From: Paucibacter sp. DJ2R-2
GTDB lineage: Bacteria > Pseudomonadota > Gammaproteobacteria > Burkholderiales > Burkholderiaceae_C
Assembly: GCF_025717675.1 (NCBI RefSeq)
Contig: NZ_JAJIRT010000013.1
Coordinates: 1-64,000 of the forward strand
Direction of reading: 5' to 3'
DNA: 64,000 nt
Of this stretch, positions 1-7,451 are shown in pieces. Below the pieces are notes generated by a model. That model was given only the letters and a program-made list of their open reading frames with translations. It was not told the DNA's origin and did not search any database. Both the position numbers and the translations under genes were made by a program. Position 1 is the first letter of the stretch. Each line of letters begins with the position of its first letter.

Positions 1-379
1 TGGTGGCGAAGTAGCGGTAGGCCACATCGATGGTGATGCCTTGCTCGCGCTCGGCCTCCAGGCCATCGGTCAGCAGGCTCAGGTCGATGGGCGCACCGGC
101 AGCGCGCTTTTCCAGGGTGTCCAGCTGATCGGCCAGGATGGCGCGGGAATCGAACAGCAGGCGGCCGATCAGGGTGCTCTTGCCATCGTCGACGCTGCCG
201 GCCGTGAGGAAACGCAGGGCGCGGTGGTGCGAATCTGTGGACCCCTCGCCCAGGAGTACCTGGTCGGTCCCCCGAGGGGACGCCGCAGCAGGCTGCGGCT
301 GCAGCAGGCCTTGGGACGGCCCGGCGCCCTGCTGCAGTTCATCAATGCGGGCCGCGGTCGTGGCGGTGCTCGTGCTCAT
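1..379 (-). CDS. cysN: Sulfate adenylyltransferase large subunit CysN, N-terminal part (cut by window edge)
   Basis: GTPase subunit of ATP sulfurylase, which with CysD makes adenosine 5'-phosphosulfate (APS) from ATP and sulfate. Only the first 126 codons are in the window. The P-loop GSVDDGKST is at residues 61-69, followed by the effector stretch [15 protein letters not shown] (110-124), both hallmarks of CysN/NodQ GTPases. The ATG shares one base with the cysD stop (TGATG), so translation is probably coupled. The about 55 residues before the conserved RFLTAGS are longer than usual for the family, and part of them is encoded by a hairpin-rich palindromic block (242-298). Another start inside this extension cannot be excluded. 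No CysC (APS kinase) domain can be judged because the C-terminus is missing. Confidence 0.95.
   Translation of the reverse strand, partial: MSTSTATTAARIDELQQGAGPSQGLLQPQPAAASPRGTDQVLLGEGSTDSHHRALRFLTAGSVDDGKSTLIGRLLFDSRAILADQLDTLEKRAAGAPIDLSLLTDGLEAEREQGITIDVAYRYFAT
242..298. repeat. Hairpin-rich palindromic block inside the cysN N-terminal extension
   Basis: Three nested or adjacent inverted repeats lie in 57 bases. CCCCTCG (242-248) pairs with CGAGGGG (273-279). Inside it CCAGG (250-254) pairs with CCTGG (259-263) around a 4-base loop. Next to it CCGCAGC (283-289) pairs with GCTGCGG (292-298) around a 2-base loop. This density is unusual for coding DNA and resembles REP/BIME-type mobile palindromes. 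It codes for part of the poorly conserved CysN N-terminal tail. I saw no second copy in the window, so the repeat-family reading is inference. Confidence 0.5.
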
Positions 380-1338
380 CAGAAATACCCTTCCTTCTTG
401 CGGCGCTCCATCGAGGCCTCGGACGTGCGGTCGTCCATGCGGGTGGCGCCGCGTTCGCTGACGGTCACGGTCAGCGTCTCGGCCACGATGTCGGCCGCGC
501 TGGCAGCCGAGCTTTCCACCGGGCAGGTGCAGGTCATATCGCCCACGGTGCGGAAGCGCACGGTGGCGGTTTCCACCGTCTCGCCTGCCTCGGGCGGGGT
601 GACCTCGGTCACCGGCACCAGCAGGCCCTTGCGGCGGATCACTTCGCGCTGATGTTGGTAGTACAAGCTGGGCAGGGGGATGTTCTCGCGGGCGATGTAG
701 AGCCACACATCGAGCTCGGTCCAGTTGCTGATCGGGAAGGCGCGGAAATGCTCGCCCGCGCGGATGCGGGTGTTGAACAGGTTCCACAGCTCAGGACGCT
801 GCTCCTTGGGCTGCCATTGGCCGAAGCTGTCGCGGTGGCTGAAGATGCGCTCCTTGGCGCGGGCCTTTTCTTCGTCACGGCGGGCGCCGCCGATCAGCAC
901 ATCGAAGCGGTGCTCTTCGATCGCTTCCAGCAGGGTCACGGTCTGGTGGCCGTTGCGCGATTCCAGCGGGTGGGCCAGGCGCACGGAGCCCTTTTTGATC
1001 GACTCGTCCATGTGAGCCACGATCAGGCGCTCGCCCATCTCGGCCACGCGCTTCTCGCGGAATTCGATCACTTCGGGAAAGTTGTGGCCGGTGTCCACGT
1101 GGACCAAGGGGAAGGGCAACTTGCCCTTGAACACATTGCCGGCCACGCGTTGCTTGAAGGCTTTTTCGGCCAGGCGCAGCACCACGCAAGAGTCCTTGCC
1201 GCTGGAGAACAGCAGGCCCGGGCGCTCGAAGGCGGCGGCCACTTCGCGCAGGATGAAGATGGCCTCTTCTTCCAGGTGGTCCAGGTGGCGCTGGTCCACC
1301 GTGGCGGCCAGTGCTTGCAGATTGAGGGGGGCGTTCAT
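379..1338 (-). CDS. cysD: Sulfate adenylyltransferase small subunit CysD
   Basis: Catalytic ATP-sulfurylase subunit; forms APS and pyrophosphate, driven by GTP hydrolysis in CysN. The 319-residue product starts [12 protein letters not shown] at 1338; an upstream in-frame ATG at 1419 lies inside cysH and gives a non-conserved tail, so it was rejected. The N-type ATP pyrophosphatase loop is [13 protein letters not shown] around residues 42-54. The C-terminus ends [16 protein letters not shown], the usual CysD end. The start overlaps the cysH stop by four bases (ATGA) and the stop overlaps the cysN start by one base, placing it in the middle of a tightly coupled operon. Confidence 0.97.
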   Translation of the reverse strand: MNAPLNLQALAATVDQRHLDHLEEEAIFILREVAAAFERPGLLFSSGKDSCVVLRLAEKAFKQRVAGNVFKGKLPFPLVHVDTGHNFPEVIEFREKRVAEMGERLIVAHMDESIKKGSVRLAHPLESRNGHQTVTLLEAIEEHRFDVLIGGARRDEEKARAKERIFSHRDSFGQWQPKEQRPELWNLFNTRIRAGEHFRAFPISNWTELDVWLYIARENIPLPSLYYQHQREVIRRKGLLVPVTEVTPPEAGETVETATVRFRTVGDMTCTCPVESSAASAADIVAETLTVTVSERGATRMDDRTSEASMERRKKEGYF

Positions 1339-2135
1339 GCCGTGGCTCCTGACTTCAATTCTTCGTTCGAGCGGGCTTGGTGCAAGCCGCACTCCTTGGC
1401 GTTCTCGTCCTCCCACCACCAGCGTCCCGAGCGGAAATCCTCGCCGACCGAGATCGCCCGGGTGCAGGGCGCGCAGCCGATGCTGGGCATGAACTGGTCG
1501 TGCAAGGCGTTGTAAGGGACTTGGTGGGTGGCGATGTAATGCCAGACATCGGCCCAGCTCCAGTCGGCCAGCACATTGAGCTTGACGCGGCCTTGGCCGT
1601 CCAGCTCCTCGGCCGGCACTTCGGCGCGGTTCTGGCTCTGCTCGCGGCGCAGGCCGGTGATCCAGGCCGTGCGGCCGGCCAGCATGCGGCCCAGGGGCTC
1701 CAGCTTGCGCACGCCGCAGCAGGCCTTGCGCAGAGCCAGGCTCTCGTACATGGCGCGCTCGCCATACGTCTTCACGAAGTGCACCACTTGCTCGGCCACC
1801 GGACGGAAGACCTGAACCTGCAGGCCGTAGCGCGCCTCAATCTGCGGCAGCAGGGCCAGGGTTTCCGCATGCAGGGCGTCGGTGTCCAGGGTGGCGATAT
1901 CGATGGTGATGCCGTGGCGCGCGATCAGGTCGGTGATGACCATGTCCTCTGCGCCCAAGCTGCTGCTCTGGATCAGGCCGGCGCCGAAGCGCTCGGCAGC
2001 CGCGCGCAACTGGGTGACGCTGGCGGCCACGCGCTCTTCAAAGCCGGGCGTGGCGCGGGCATACAGGCCCACGGCCGAGGCGCTGGCTGCGGCACCGGGC
2101 AGGCTGCTCAGTGAAGAGACGCCTCCGTCGCTCAT
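1335..2135 (-). CDS. cysH: Assimilatory (P)APS reductase, APS-reductase type
   Basis: Thioredoxin- or glutathione-dependent reduction of activated sulfate to sulfite. The 266-residue product carries the iron-sulfur ligands found in APS reductases: C139-C140 in CCGVRKLEPL and C221/C224 in CAPC. The catalytic cysteine is C249 in KECGLH. The four extra cysteines predict a 4Fe-4S cluster and APS rather than PAPS as substrate, which fits the absence of cysC in the visible operon. The start MSDGGVSS at 2135 was chosen because it makes a four-base overlap with the preceding DUF934 stop and the residues after it are family-like. Confidence 0.93.
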   Translation of the reverse strand: MSDGGVSSLSSLPGAAASASAVGLYARATPGFEERVAASVTQLRAAAERFGAGLIQSSSLGAEDMVITDLIARHGITIDIATLDTDALHAETLALLPQIEARYGLQVQVFRPVAEQVVHFVKTYGERAMYESLALRKACCGVRKLEPLGRMLAGRTAWITGLRREQSQNRAEVPAEELDGQGRVKLNVLADWSWADVWHYIATHQVPYNALHDQFMPSIGCAPCTRAISVGEDFRSGRWWWEDENAKECGLHQARSNEELKSGATA

Positions 2136-2647
2136 GCCGCGCCTCGTGCAAACACCGGCTGGCTGTGGTCCACATCGCCCTGGTAGTGGGCCGGGAAGAA
2201 GGCCAGGGCGCGCTCGGCCGCCGCCTGGCTTTCGCCGGCGCGCAACTGCACGGCATTGAAGCCGCAGCGGGCCAGCAAGGGCAGCATGTCGACGATCACC
2301 TCGCCGGTGGCACGCACCTCGCCAGCAAAGCGGTAGCGGGCGCGCAGCAGGCGGGCCTGGCTGTAGGCGCGGCCGTCCACCCATTTCGGGAACTTCAGGG
2401 CCACCAGGGCCAGGCGCGGCAGGTCATGCGCCAGGTCTTCGATGGCGTAGTCATTGGGCACTTCCACGCCGGTGGCTAGGCCCGCGGGCCAGTGGTCGCG
2501 CACGGCATGCCATTGCTCCAGGCTCAGCAGCAGGTTGGGCGCCGGGTCCGGGTGCGGCATGGGGCCGTCTTCGCCAAGCACGTGGTGCCATTGGGGATGG
2601 GTGCTGTCGATGAATTTCATGGTCGTCGTCGGCTGGGCGGTAGTCAT
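2132..2647 (-). CDS. DUF934 family protein of the sulfite reductase operon
   Basis: Conserved small protein (171 residues from 2647, or 162 if translation begins at the internal Met at 2620, MKFIDSTHPQW). DUF934 proteins occur almost only beside cysI/cysH in proteobacteria and are annotated as putative oxidoreductase or electron-transfer partners of siroheme sulfite reductase; their biochemical role is not established. Visible features are the motif LPRLALVALKFPKWVDGRAYSQARLLR and a following region like GEVRATGEVIVDML, typical of the family. Both ends overlap neighbours by four bases, so it is translated together with cysI and cysH. Because no CysJ flavoprotein is in the operon, a role in supplying electrons is a reasonable inference only. 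Confidence 0.88.
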   Translation of the reverse strand: MTTAQPTTTMKFIDSTHPQWHHVLGEDGPMPHPDPAPNLLLSLEQWHAVRDHWPAGLATGVEVPNDYAIEDLAHDLPRLALVALKFPKWVDGRAYSQARLLRARYRFAGEVRATGEVIVDMLPLLARCGFNAVQLRAGESQAAAERALAFFPAHYQGDVDHSQPVFARGAA

Positions 2648-4356
2648 TGGGCTTCGGCAGCGGCATTCGCGCCGGTCAGCGTGCGAACGGCGTTAGCCGG
2701 TGCCTTGAAAGGCTCGAGGCCAATGCGGCGCACGGTGTCGATGAAGCGCTCGCTGTGGCCAGCGCGCTGGCTGCGGTAGGTCTGGACGATGGACTCGATC
2801 ACATCGGGTACCTCGTCGGCCGCGAAGGAGGGGCCGATCACCTTGCCCGGCACCGAGGCACCCGAGAGGGTCGAGCCGTCCGAGCCGCCCAGCGAGATCT
2901 GGTACCACTCCTTGCCGTCCTTGTCGACGCCGAGGATGCCGATGTGGCCGCTGTGGTGGTGGCCGCAGCTGTTGATGCAGCCGCTGATGTGCAGGTCGAT
3001 GTCGCCGATGTCGTACTGCTCGTCCAGGTCCTCGAAGCGCTCGGTGATGGCCGCGGCGATGGGAATCGAACGCGCATTGGCCAGGGCGCAGAAGTCGCCG
3101 CCGGGGCAGGCAATCATGTCGGTCAGCAGGCCGATATTGGGCGTGGCGAAGCCGAGCGTGCGGCTGGCTTCAAACAGAGCCGGCAGGTCGGCCTCGCGCA
3201 CCCAGGTCAGCACCAGGTTCTGGTCGTGGCTGACGCGCAGCTCGCCCAGGCCGAAGCGCTCGGACAGCTCGGCAGCGCCGTCCATCTGCGCGTCGGTGGC
3301 GTCACCGGGGGCGATGCCGGCGCGCTTGAGCGACAAGGTCACGGCGCGATAGCCCGGCACGCGGTGGCCATGGACGTTGCGCTCCAGCCAGCGCTTGTAG
3401 GGGCCCGCTTCCACGCCCGCGAAGATGTCGCTGCGCTCGCCCGGCTGCACGCCGGCCGGCGTGATGAAGCTGGCGGCCACGCGGTCCAGTTCCGCCTGCG
3501 GGATCAGGTGCTCGCGGCCGCCTTCGTCCAGCTCCAGGATCTGCTTGAACTCGGCGTTCACGTCGTCGAAGAAGGCCTGGCCTTCGGCCTTGACCAGGAT
3601 CTTGATGCGGGCCTTGTAGGCGTTGTCGCGGCGGCCATAGCGGTTGTAGACGCGCACGATGGCCTCGATGTAGACGAGGATCTGCTGCCAGGGCAGGAAC
3701 TCGTTGATCACCTGGCCGATGATGGGCGTGCGGCCCATGCCGCCGCCGACCAGCACCTGGAAGCCGACCTCGCCGGCCTCGTTCTTCTTCAGCTGCAGGC
3801 CGATGTCGTGCCAGGCGATGGCGGCGCGGTCTTCGGCCGCGCCCGAGATGGCGATCTTGAACTTGCGAGGCAGGAAGGCGAACTCTGGGTGCAGGGTGCT
3901 CCACTGGCGCAGCACTTCGGCGTAAGGGCGCGGGTCGACGATCTCGTCGGGGGCGATGCCGGCGAAGCAGTCGCTGGTGATGTTGCGGATGCAGTTGCCA
4001 CTGGTCTGGATGCCGTGCATGTCGACCGCAGCCAGGCGGTCCATCACATCGGCGGCCTGGGGCAGGGGGATCCAGTTGTACTGCAGGTTCTGGCGCGTGG
4101 TGAAGTGGCCATAGCCGCGGTCAAAGTCGCGGGCGATGCCGGCCAGGGCGCGCAGCTGGGCGCTGGACAGCACGCCGTAAGGCACGGCCACGCGCAGCAT
4201 GGGTGCATGGCGCTGCACATACCAGCCGTTTTGCAGACGCAAGGGGCGGAACTCTTCGTCGCTCAGGGTGCCGGCCAGATTGCGTTCGAGCTGGTCGCGG
4301 AACTGCGCGGCGCGGGCGTGGACGAACTGGCGGTCGAAGTCGGTGTACTGGTACAT
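2644..4356 (-). CDS. cysI: Nitrite/sulfite reductase hemoprotein (CysI-like)
   Basis: Siroheme/4Fe-4S reductase, here expected to reduce sulfite to sulfide in the cytoplasm. The 570-residue product begins MYQYTDFDRQFV at 4356; the upstream in-frame extension lies in the 5' leader. Two ferredoxin-like half domains are visible, with siroheme-binding stretches TSGNCIRNITSD (118-129) and the cluster ligands C417 and C423 (CPGGDFC) and C460 and C464 (CINSC). It follows the TauE-type gene after 55 bases and overlaps DUF934. Context with cysH and cysD argues for sulfite rather than nitrite as the substrate. Confidence 0.93.
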   Translation of the reverse strand: MYQYTDFDRQFVHARAAQFRDQLERNLAGTLSDEEFRPLRLQNGWYVQRHAPMLRVAVPYGVLSSAQLRALAGIARDFDRGYGHFTTRQNLQYNWIPLPQAADVMDRLAAVDMHGIQTSGNCIRNITSDCFAGIAPDEIVDPRPYAEVLRQWSTLHPEFAFLPRKFKIAISGAAEDRAAIAWHDIGLQLKKNEAGEVGFQVLVGGGMGRTPIIGQVINEFLPWQQILVYIEAIVRVYNRYGRRDNAYKARIKILVKAEGQAFFDDVNAEFKQILELDEGGREHLIPQAELDRVAASFITPAGVQPGERSDIFAGVEAGPYKRWLERNVHGHRVPGYRAVTLSLKRAGIAPGDATDAQMDGAAELSERFGLGELRVSHDQNLVLTWVREADLPALFEASRTLGFATPNIGLLTDMIACPGGDFCALANARSIPIAAAITERFEDLDEQYDIGDIDLHISGCINSCGHHHSGHIGILGVDKDGKEWYQISLGGSDGSTLSGASVPGKVIGPSFAADEVPDVIESIVQTYRSQRAGHSERFIDTVRRIGLEPFKAPANAVRTLTGANAAAEAQ

Positions 4357-4411
4357 GGCGGGCTTGTCAGGAGCAATCGGTGGATCTGAAGGGTTTCGGC
4401 CGGGCGGGCGT

Positions 4412-5179
4412 TCAATGAATGACTTTCCAACCCGCCAGCAGCAGGGAGCCGCAGAGCAGGCCGCGCACCACGCCATCGGGCAGGCGGCGGGTCAGCTGGG
4501 CGCCCAGCCAGATGCCGGGCATGGAGCCGATCAGCAGGGGCAGCAGCAAGGTCCAATTGACATGGCCCAGTGTCGCGTGGCCGATGCCCGCGACCAGGGT
4601 CAGGGGCACGGCATGGGCGATGTCGCTGCCGACGATGTAGCGCGCTTCCAGGCGCGGGTAGATCAGCAGAATCAAGGTGGCGCCGATCGCGCCGGCGCCG
4701 ATCGAGGACAGCGAAACCAGCACGCCCAGCAGCACGCCAGCCGCCACGGTCAGCGCCGGCTTGCGCGACTCGGGGATGTGGCGTTCCAGGTGCAGGCCCA
4801 CGGCTTGCCACGATTTTTTGAAGGCCACAACCAGCGCGGTCAGGAAGAGCGCGATGCCCAGGGAAAAGGTCAGCGTGCTGGCCCAGCCCTTGGTGATGTC
4901 GGTGGCGTGCATCAGGGCCACGGTGGCGATCGAGGCAGGAATGCTGCCGGCCAGCAGCAGGGCGGTCAGGCCCCATTTCACATGGCCGTGGCGCGAGTGC
5001 GCCACCGAGCCGGACATCTTGGTCAGGGCGGCAAACCACAGGTCGGTGCCGATGGCCACGGCCGGGCTGAGCCGGAATACCGACAGCAACAGCGGCGTCA
5101 TCAGCGAACCGCCGCCCACGCCGGTCACCCCGACGATGGCGCCGACGCCAAATCCACTTGCAACCGCCAACCAGTCCAA
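4412..5179 (-). CDS. TauE/SafE family sulfite/sulfonate exporter-type membrane protein
   Basis: Predicted inner-membrane transporter of 255 residues with about eight hydrophobic segments. It has the TauE/SafE N-terminal signature GFGVGAIVGVTGVGGGSL (residues 9-26) and a repeated glycine-rich segment in the second half (SLSSIGAGAIGATLI). Family members export sulfite or sulfonates or import sulfur compounds. As the first gene of the cys operon it may move sulfate/sulfite or protect against sulfite released by CysH; direction and substrate cannot be read from sequence. Confidence 0.88.
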   Translation of the reverse strand: MDWLAVASGFGVGAIVGVTGVGGGSLMTPLLLSVFRLSPAVAIGTDLWFAALTKMSGSVAHSRHGHVKWGLTALLLAGSIPASIATVALMHATDITKGWASTLTFSLGIALFLTALVVAFKKSWQAVGLHLERHIPESRKPALTVAAGVLLGVLVSLSSIGAGAIGATLILLIYPRLEARYIVGSDIAHAVPLTLVAGIGHATLGHVNWTLLLPLLIGSMPGIWLGAQLTRRLPDGVVRGLLCGSLLLAGWKVIH

Positions 5180-5390
5180 ATCCGCTCCTTGAGGCGAGGC
5201 GCGTTTACGCGTCTCAGGGCCCGGACTTTATGCAGTTTTCATATATCTTCAAACTATAAATTCGTAGATTGCTTATCTTGTTCTGCATATATAAAGTTCG
5301 AGCACAGGCTGGCCGGCATGGGGTCTGCCGCCGGCCTGTCACGACCCGGGGGCGATACTGGCGGCCCCGCAGCTCTGCCTTCCGCCCGCC
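5180..5390. promoter_or_regulatory. AT-rich divergent intergenic region upstream of the cys operon
   Basis: This spacer separates the leftward cys operon from the rightward NYN gene. The core 5225-5300 is strikingly AT-rich against the high-GC background. ACTTTATGCAG (5225-5235) and CTGCATATATAAAGT (5283-5297) form an imperfect inverted repeat about 50 bases apart, suggestive of a LysR-type (CysB/Cbl-like) binding region; this is inference. No confident -35/-10 pair could be assigned. Confidence 0.5.
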
Positions 5391-6317
5391 ATGACCTCTT
5401 TCCCGCACCCGCGCAGCGAAGTCACCAAGGTTGCCGTTTACTGGGATTTCGAGAACCTCCATGCGGTGCTGGCCAATGCCGCCCATGGCGACGGCGCCTA
5501 CCGGGAAAACCGGCTCAAGCCGCAGCCCGTGTTCGTGGATCTGAACCCCATCCTGGAGTACGCCGCCTCCCTGGGCGACATCATCATCAACCGCGCTTAC
5601 GGCAACTGGCAGTTCTTCGCCAACTACCGCCATGTGCTCAATGAAGCGGGCGTGGACTTGATCCAGATGTTCCCGCGCGGCCAGAACATGAAGAACAGTG
5701 CCGACATCCGCATGGCGCTGGACGCGCTCAGCGATGTGCACAACCACCCGCACCTGAGCCATGTCGTGGTGATCTCCAGCGACAGTGACTTCATCAGCCT
5801 GGCGCAGAAGGTCAAGCAGGCTGGGCGCTTCATCGCTGGCGTCGGCGTGGCCGGGGTCAGCAACCGCTTCTGGACCGCCAGCTGCAACGAATTCAAGTTC
5901 TATCAAAACCTGCTGGCGGCCTCGCTAGCGGCGCGTGGGCCACAGGATGAGGCTCAGCCGGCCGCAGCGCTGCTGGGCGGCGTGGTGCCGAGTGCGGAAG
6001 AAGCGGAGGACACCGAGGTGGTCGGCTCGCCTTCGTTGGTCGAGGCGCGCGGCGCGCTGCAGCGGGCGCTGACGCAGCTGGTGGATCGCAATGGCGAAAA
6101 CTATGTGTCTCGCAGCGCGCTCAAGGTCTTCATCAAGCGTTTGCTGCCGTCTTTTGACGAGCAGGCTCTGGGCTGCAGCAATTTCTCCGAATTTCTCAAG
6201 CGCTTCCCCGAGCTGGTGAGCGAGATCGACAATGTCAGCGGCGGCCATGTCGCCCGAGTCGGGCAGCCGGTTGGCCAGGGGGTGGCCGAGCCCGAGGGCG
6301 AGTCGGCGCTTGATTGA
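5391..6317 (+). CDS. NYN-domain ribonuclease-like protein with C-terminal LOTUS (OST-HTH) domain
   Basis: 308 residues. The N-terminal part (about 14-170) is a LabA/DUF88-type NYN domain, a PIN-like metal-dependent nuclease fold. Conserved acidic residues are D19 (YWDFEN), D105 (NSADIRMALDAL) and D131/D133 (SSDSDF). After an acidic Ala/Glu-rich linker (about 175-210) comes a winged-helix OST-HTH/LOTUS-like domain (about 215-285; RSALKVFIKRLLPSFDE, GCSNFSEFLKRFPELVSE). Such proteins are thought to bind and cleave RNA, but the bacterial targets are mostly unknown. It is a monocistronic gene divergent from the cys operon. No strong Shine-Dalgarno is seen before the ATG. Confidence 0.85.
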   Translation: MTSFPHPRSEVTKVAVYWDFENLHAVLANAAHGDGAYRENRLKPQPVFVDLNPILEYAASLGDIIINRAYGNWQFFANYRHVLNEAGVDLIQMFPRGQNMKNSADIRMALDALSDVHNHPHLSHVVVISSDSDFISLAQKVKQAGRFIAGVGVAGVSNRFWTASCNEFKFYQNLLAASLAARGPQDEAQPAAALLGGVVPSAEEAEDTEVVGSPSLVEARGALQRALTQLVDRNGENYVSRSALKVFIKRLLPSFDEQALGCSNFSEFLKRFPELVSEIDNVSGGHVARVGQPVGQGVAEPEGESALD

Positions 6318-6436
6318 TTGAGGGCTTGCTGGCGCGGCCAGCGCCCTTGCGGCTTCGCTGCCAGAATGCGCGGCCAGGGGTGGCACTCCTGCCGCCCATG
6401 CCCCACCCACACACTCCCACTTCGCGAGACCGCACC

Positions 6437-6955
6437 ATGACCCACTCCACACCGTTTCTGCAGCAAGCCAGCGTGCCCGTCTTCAAGCAAATGCTGGGCG
6501 GCCTGGCCGATGTGCTGAACAAGGCCGAGGCCCATGCCACGGCACGCAATATCGACCCCCAGGTGCTGCTGCAGTCGCGCCTGTTCCCGGACATGTTCGC
6601 CCTGCTGCGCCAGGTCCAGGTGGCCTGCGACTTCGCCAAGGGCGTGAGCGCCCGCCTGGCCGGCGCCGAGGTGCCCAGCGTGGCCGATGACGAAACCAGC
6701 TTCGCCCAGCTGCAGGCGCGCATCCAGAGCACCATCGCCTTCATCGACAGCCTGCCGGCCGCCGCCTTCGAAGCCGCCGGCGAACGCGAGATCGTCCTGC
6801 GCCCCGGCACGCCCAAAGAACGCCGCTTCGCCGGCCAGGCCTATCTGCTGGCCTACGGCCTGCCGCAGTTCTTCTTCCATGTGACCACGGCCTACGCCAT
6901 CCTGCGTCACAACGGCATCGAGCTGGGCAAGAAGGACTATATGGGCGCGTACTGA
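6437..6955 (+). CDS. DUF1993 domain-containing protein
   Basis: 172 residues from MTHSTPFLQQASVPVF. The family (DUF1993, related to the DinB-like four-helix fold) is widespread in proteobacteria with no assigned reaction. Visible family features are the opening VPVFKQMLGGLADVLNKAEAHA, the segment DPQVLLQSRLFPDMFALLRQVQVACDFAKG and the closing FFFHVTTAYAILRHNGIELGKKDYMG. The start is set by conservation; the longer frame reaching back to 6314 overlaps the NYN stop with non-family sequence. Confidence 0.88.
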   Translation: MTHSTPFLQQASVPVFKQMLGGLADVLNKAEAHATARNIDPQVLLQSRLFPDMFALLRQVQVACDFAKGVSARLAGAEVPSVADDETSFAQLQARIQSTIAFIDSLPAAAFEAAGEREIVLRPGTPKERRFAGQAYLLAYGLPQFFFHVTTAYAILRHNGIELGKKDYMGAY

Positions 6956-7105
6956 TCGCTAAGGCCCTGTCCTCTTTCCCCTCAGGGTTTGAGACCCGGG
7001 TGCACCGTCTGCGCTTCATGTCAAACTGTCGAGCGGTTTTTCGAGCACGCTGGAAACAACCATTCGTCAATCTGTGCAGCATGCACGCCAACTGAGGAGC
7101 GACTC

Positions 7106-7246
7106 ATGGCCAAAGGTCAGCAAAAGAGCAACAAGGAAACCAAGAAGCCCAAGAAGGACAGCTCGCCGCCGAAGCCGATTTCCAGTGGCGCGGTGATGCC
7201 CACCGTCACCACCGTGGTGCCGGATCGCAGCAAGAAGGCCAAGTAA
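7106..7246 (+). CDS. Small basic hypothetical protein (46 residues)
   Basis: Lysine-rich peptide starting MAKGQQKSNKETKKPKKD and ending PDRSKKAK, with no hydrophobic segment. A good Shine-Dalgarno (GAGGAG, 7095-7100) lies six bases before the ATG and a strong terminator follows at 7306, so it is very likely a real short transcription unit. Similar short Lys-rich proteins are annotated as hypothetical in Burkholderiales; the charge suggests nucleic-acid or ribosome contact, which is a guess. A longer in-frame reading from 6989 has no support. Confidence 0.8.
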   Translation: MAKGQQKSNKETKKPKKDSSPPKPISSGAVMPTVTTVVPDRSKKAK

Positions 7247-7305
7247 GCCCGCGCGTCGGGCGCCATCGGCGCCTGCACGCTGTCGCACAGGCCAGAAGAA
7301 AACAG

Positions 7306-7339
7306 GCCACGGTTGCTTCCCAGCAGCCGTGGCTTTTTT
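7306..7339 (+). terminator. Rho-independent terminator after the small basic protein
   Basis: GCCACGGTTGC (7306-7316) pairs with GCAGCCGTGGC (7323-7333), an 11-bp stem with one G-U pair and a 6-base loop, followed at once by TTTTTT (7334-7339). Confidence 0.9.
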
Positions 7340-7396
7340 CTTTCTTGGCCCCGTCTCAGCACAAGCCCTGCTGCTGGTTTTTGCTTTTGGTTCTAG

Positions 7397-7419
7397 ACTG
7401 GTTTTAAATTGGATCCAGT
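7397..7419. promoter_or_regulatory. Candidate operator ahead of the flavin oxidase gene
   Basis: ACTGG (7397-7401) and CCAGT (7415-7419) form an inverted repeat around an AT-rich centre, and TTGGATCCAG (7409-7418) is itself nearly palindromic. Such TGG...CCA sites are typical of GntR/FadR-type repressors. It lies 33 bases before the ATG at 7452. No adjacent regulator gene is present. Confidence 0.35.
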
Positions 7420-7451
7420 TTGGTCTCAAAAAAACGAGAGGGAGCAGGCGC

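Noticed and set aside
2647-4389. A 580-codon open frame on the plus strand opposite cysI
   Set aside because: It is antisense to a well-supported gene, has Ala/Gly/Val-biased nonsense composition and no family motifs; typical of high-GC mirror frames.
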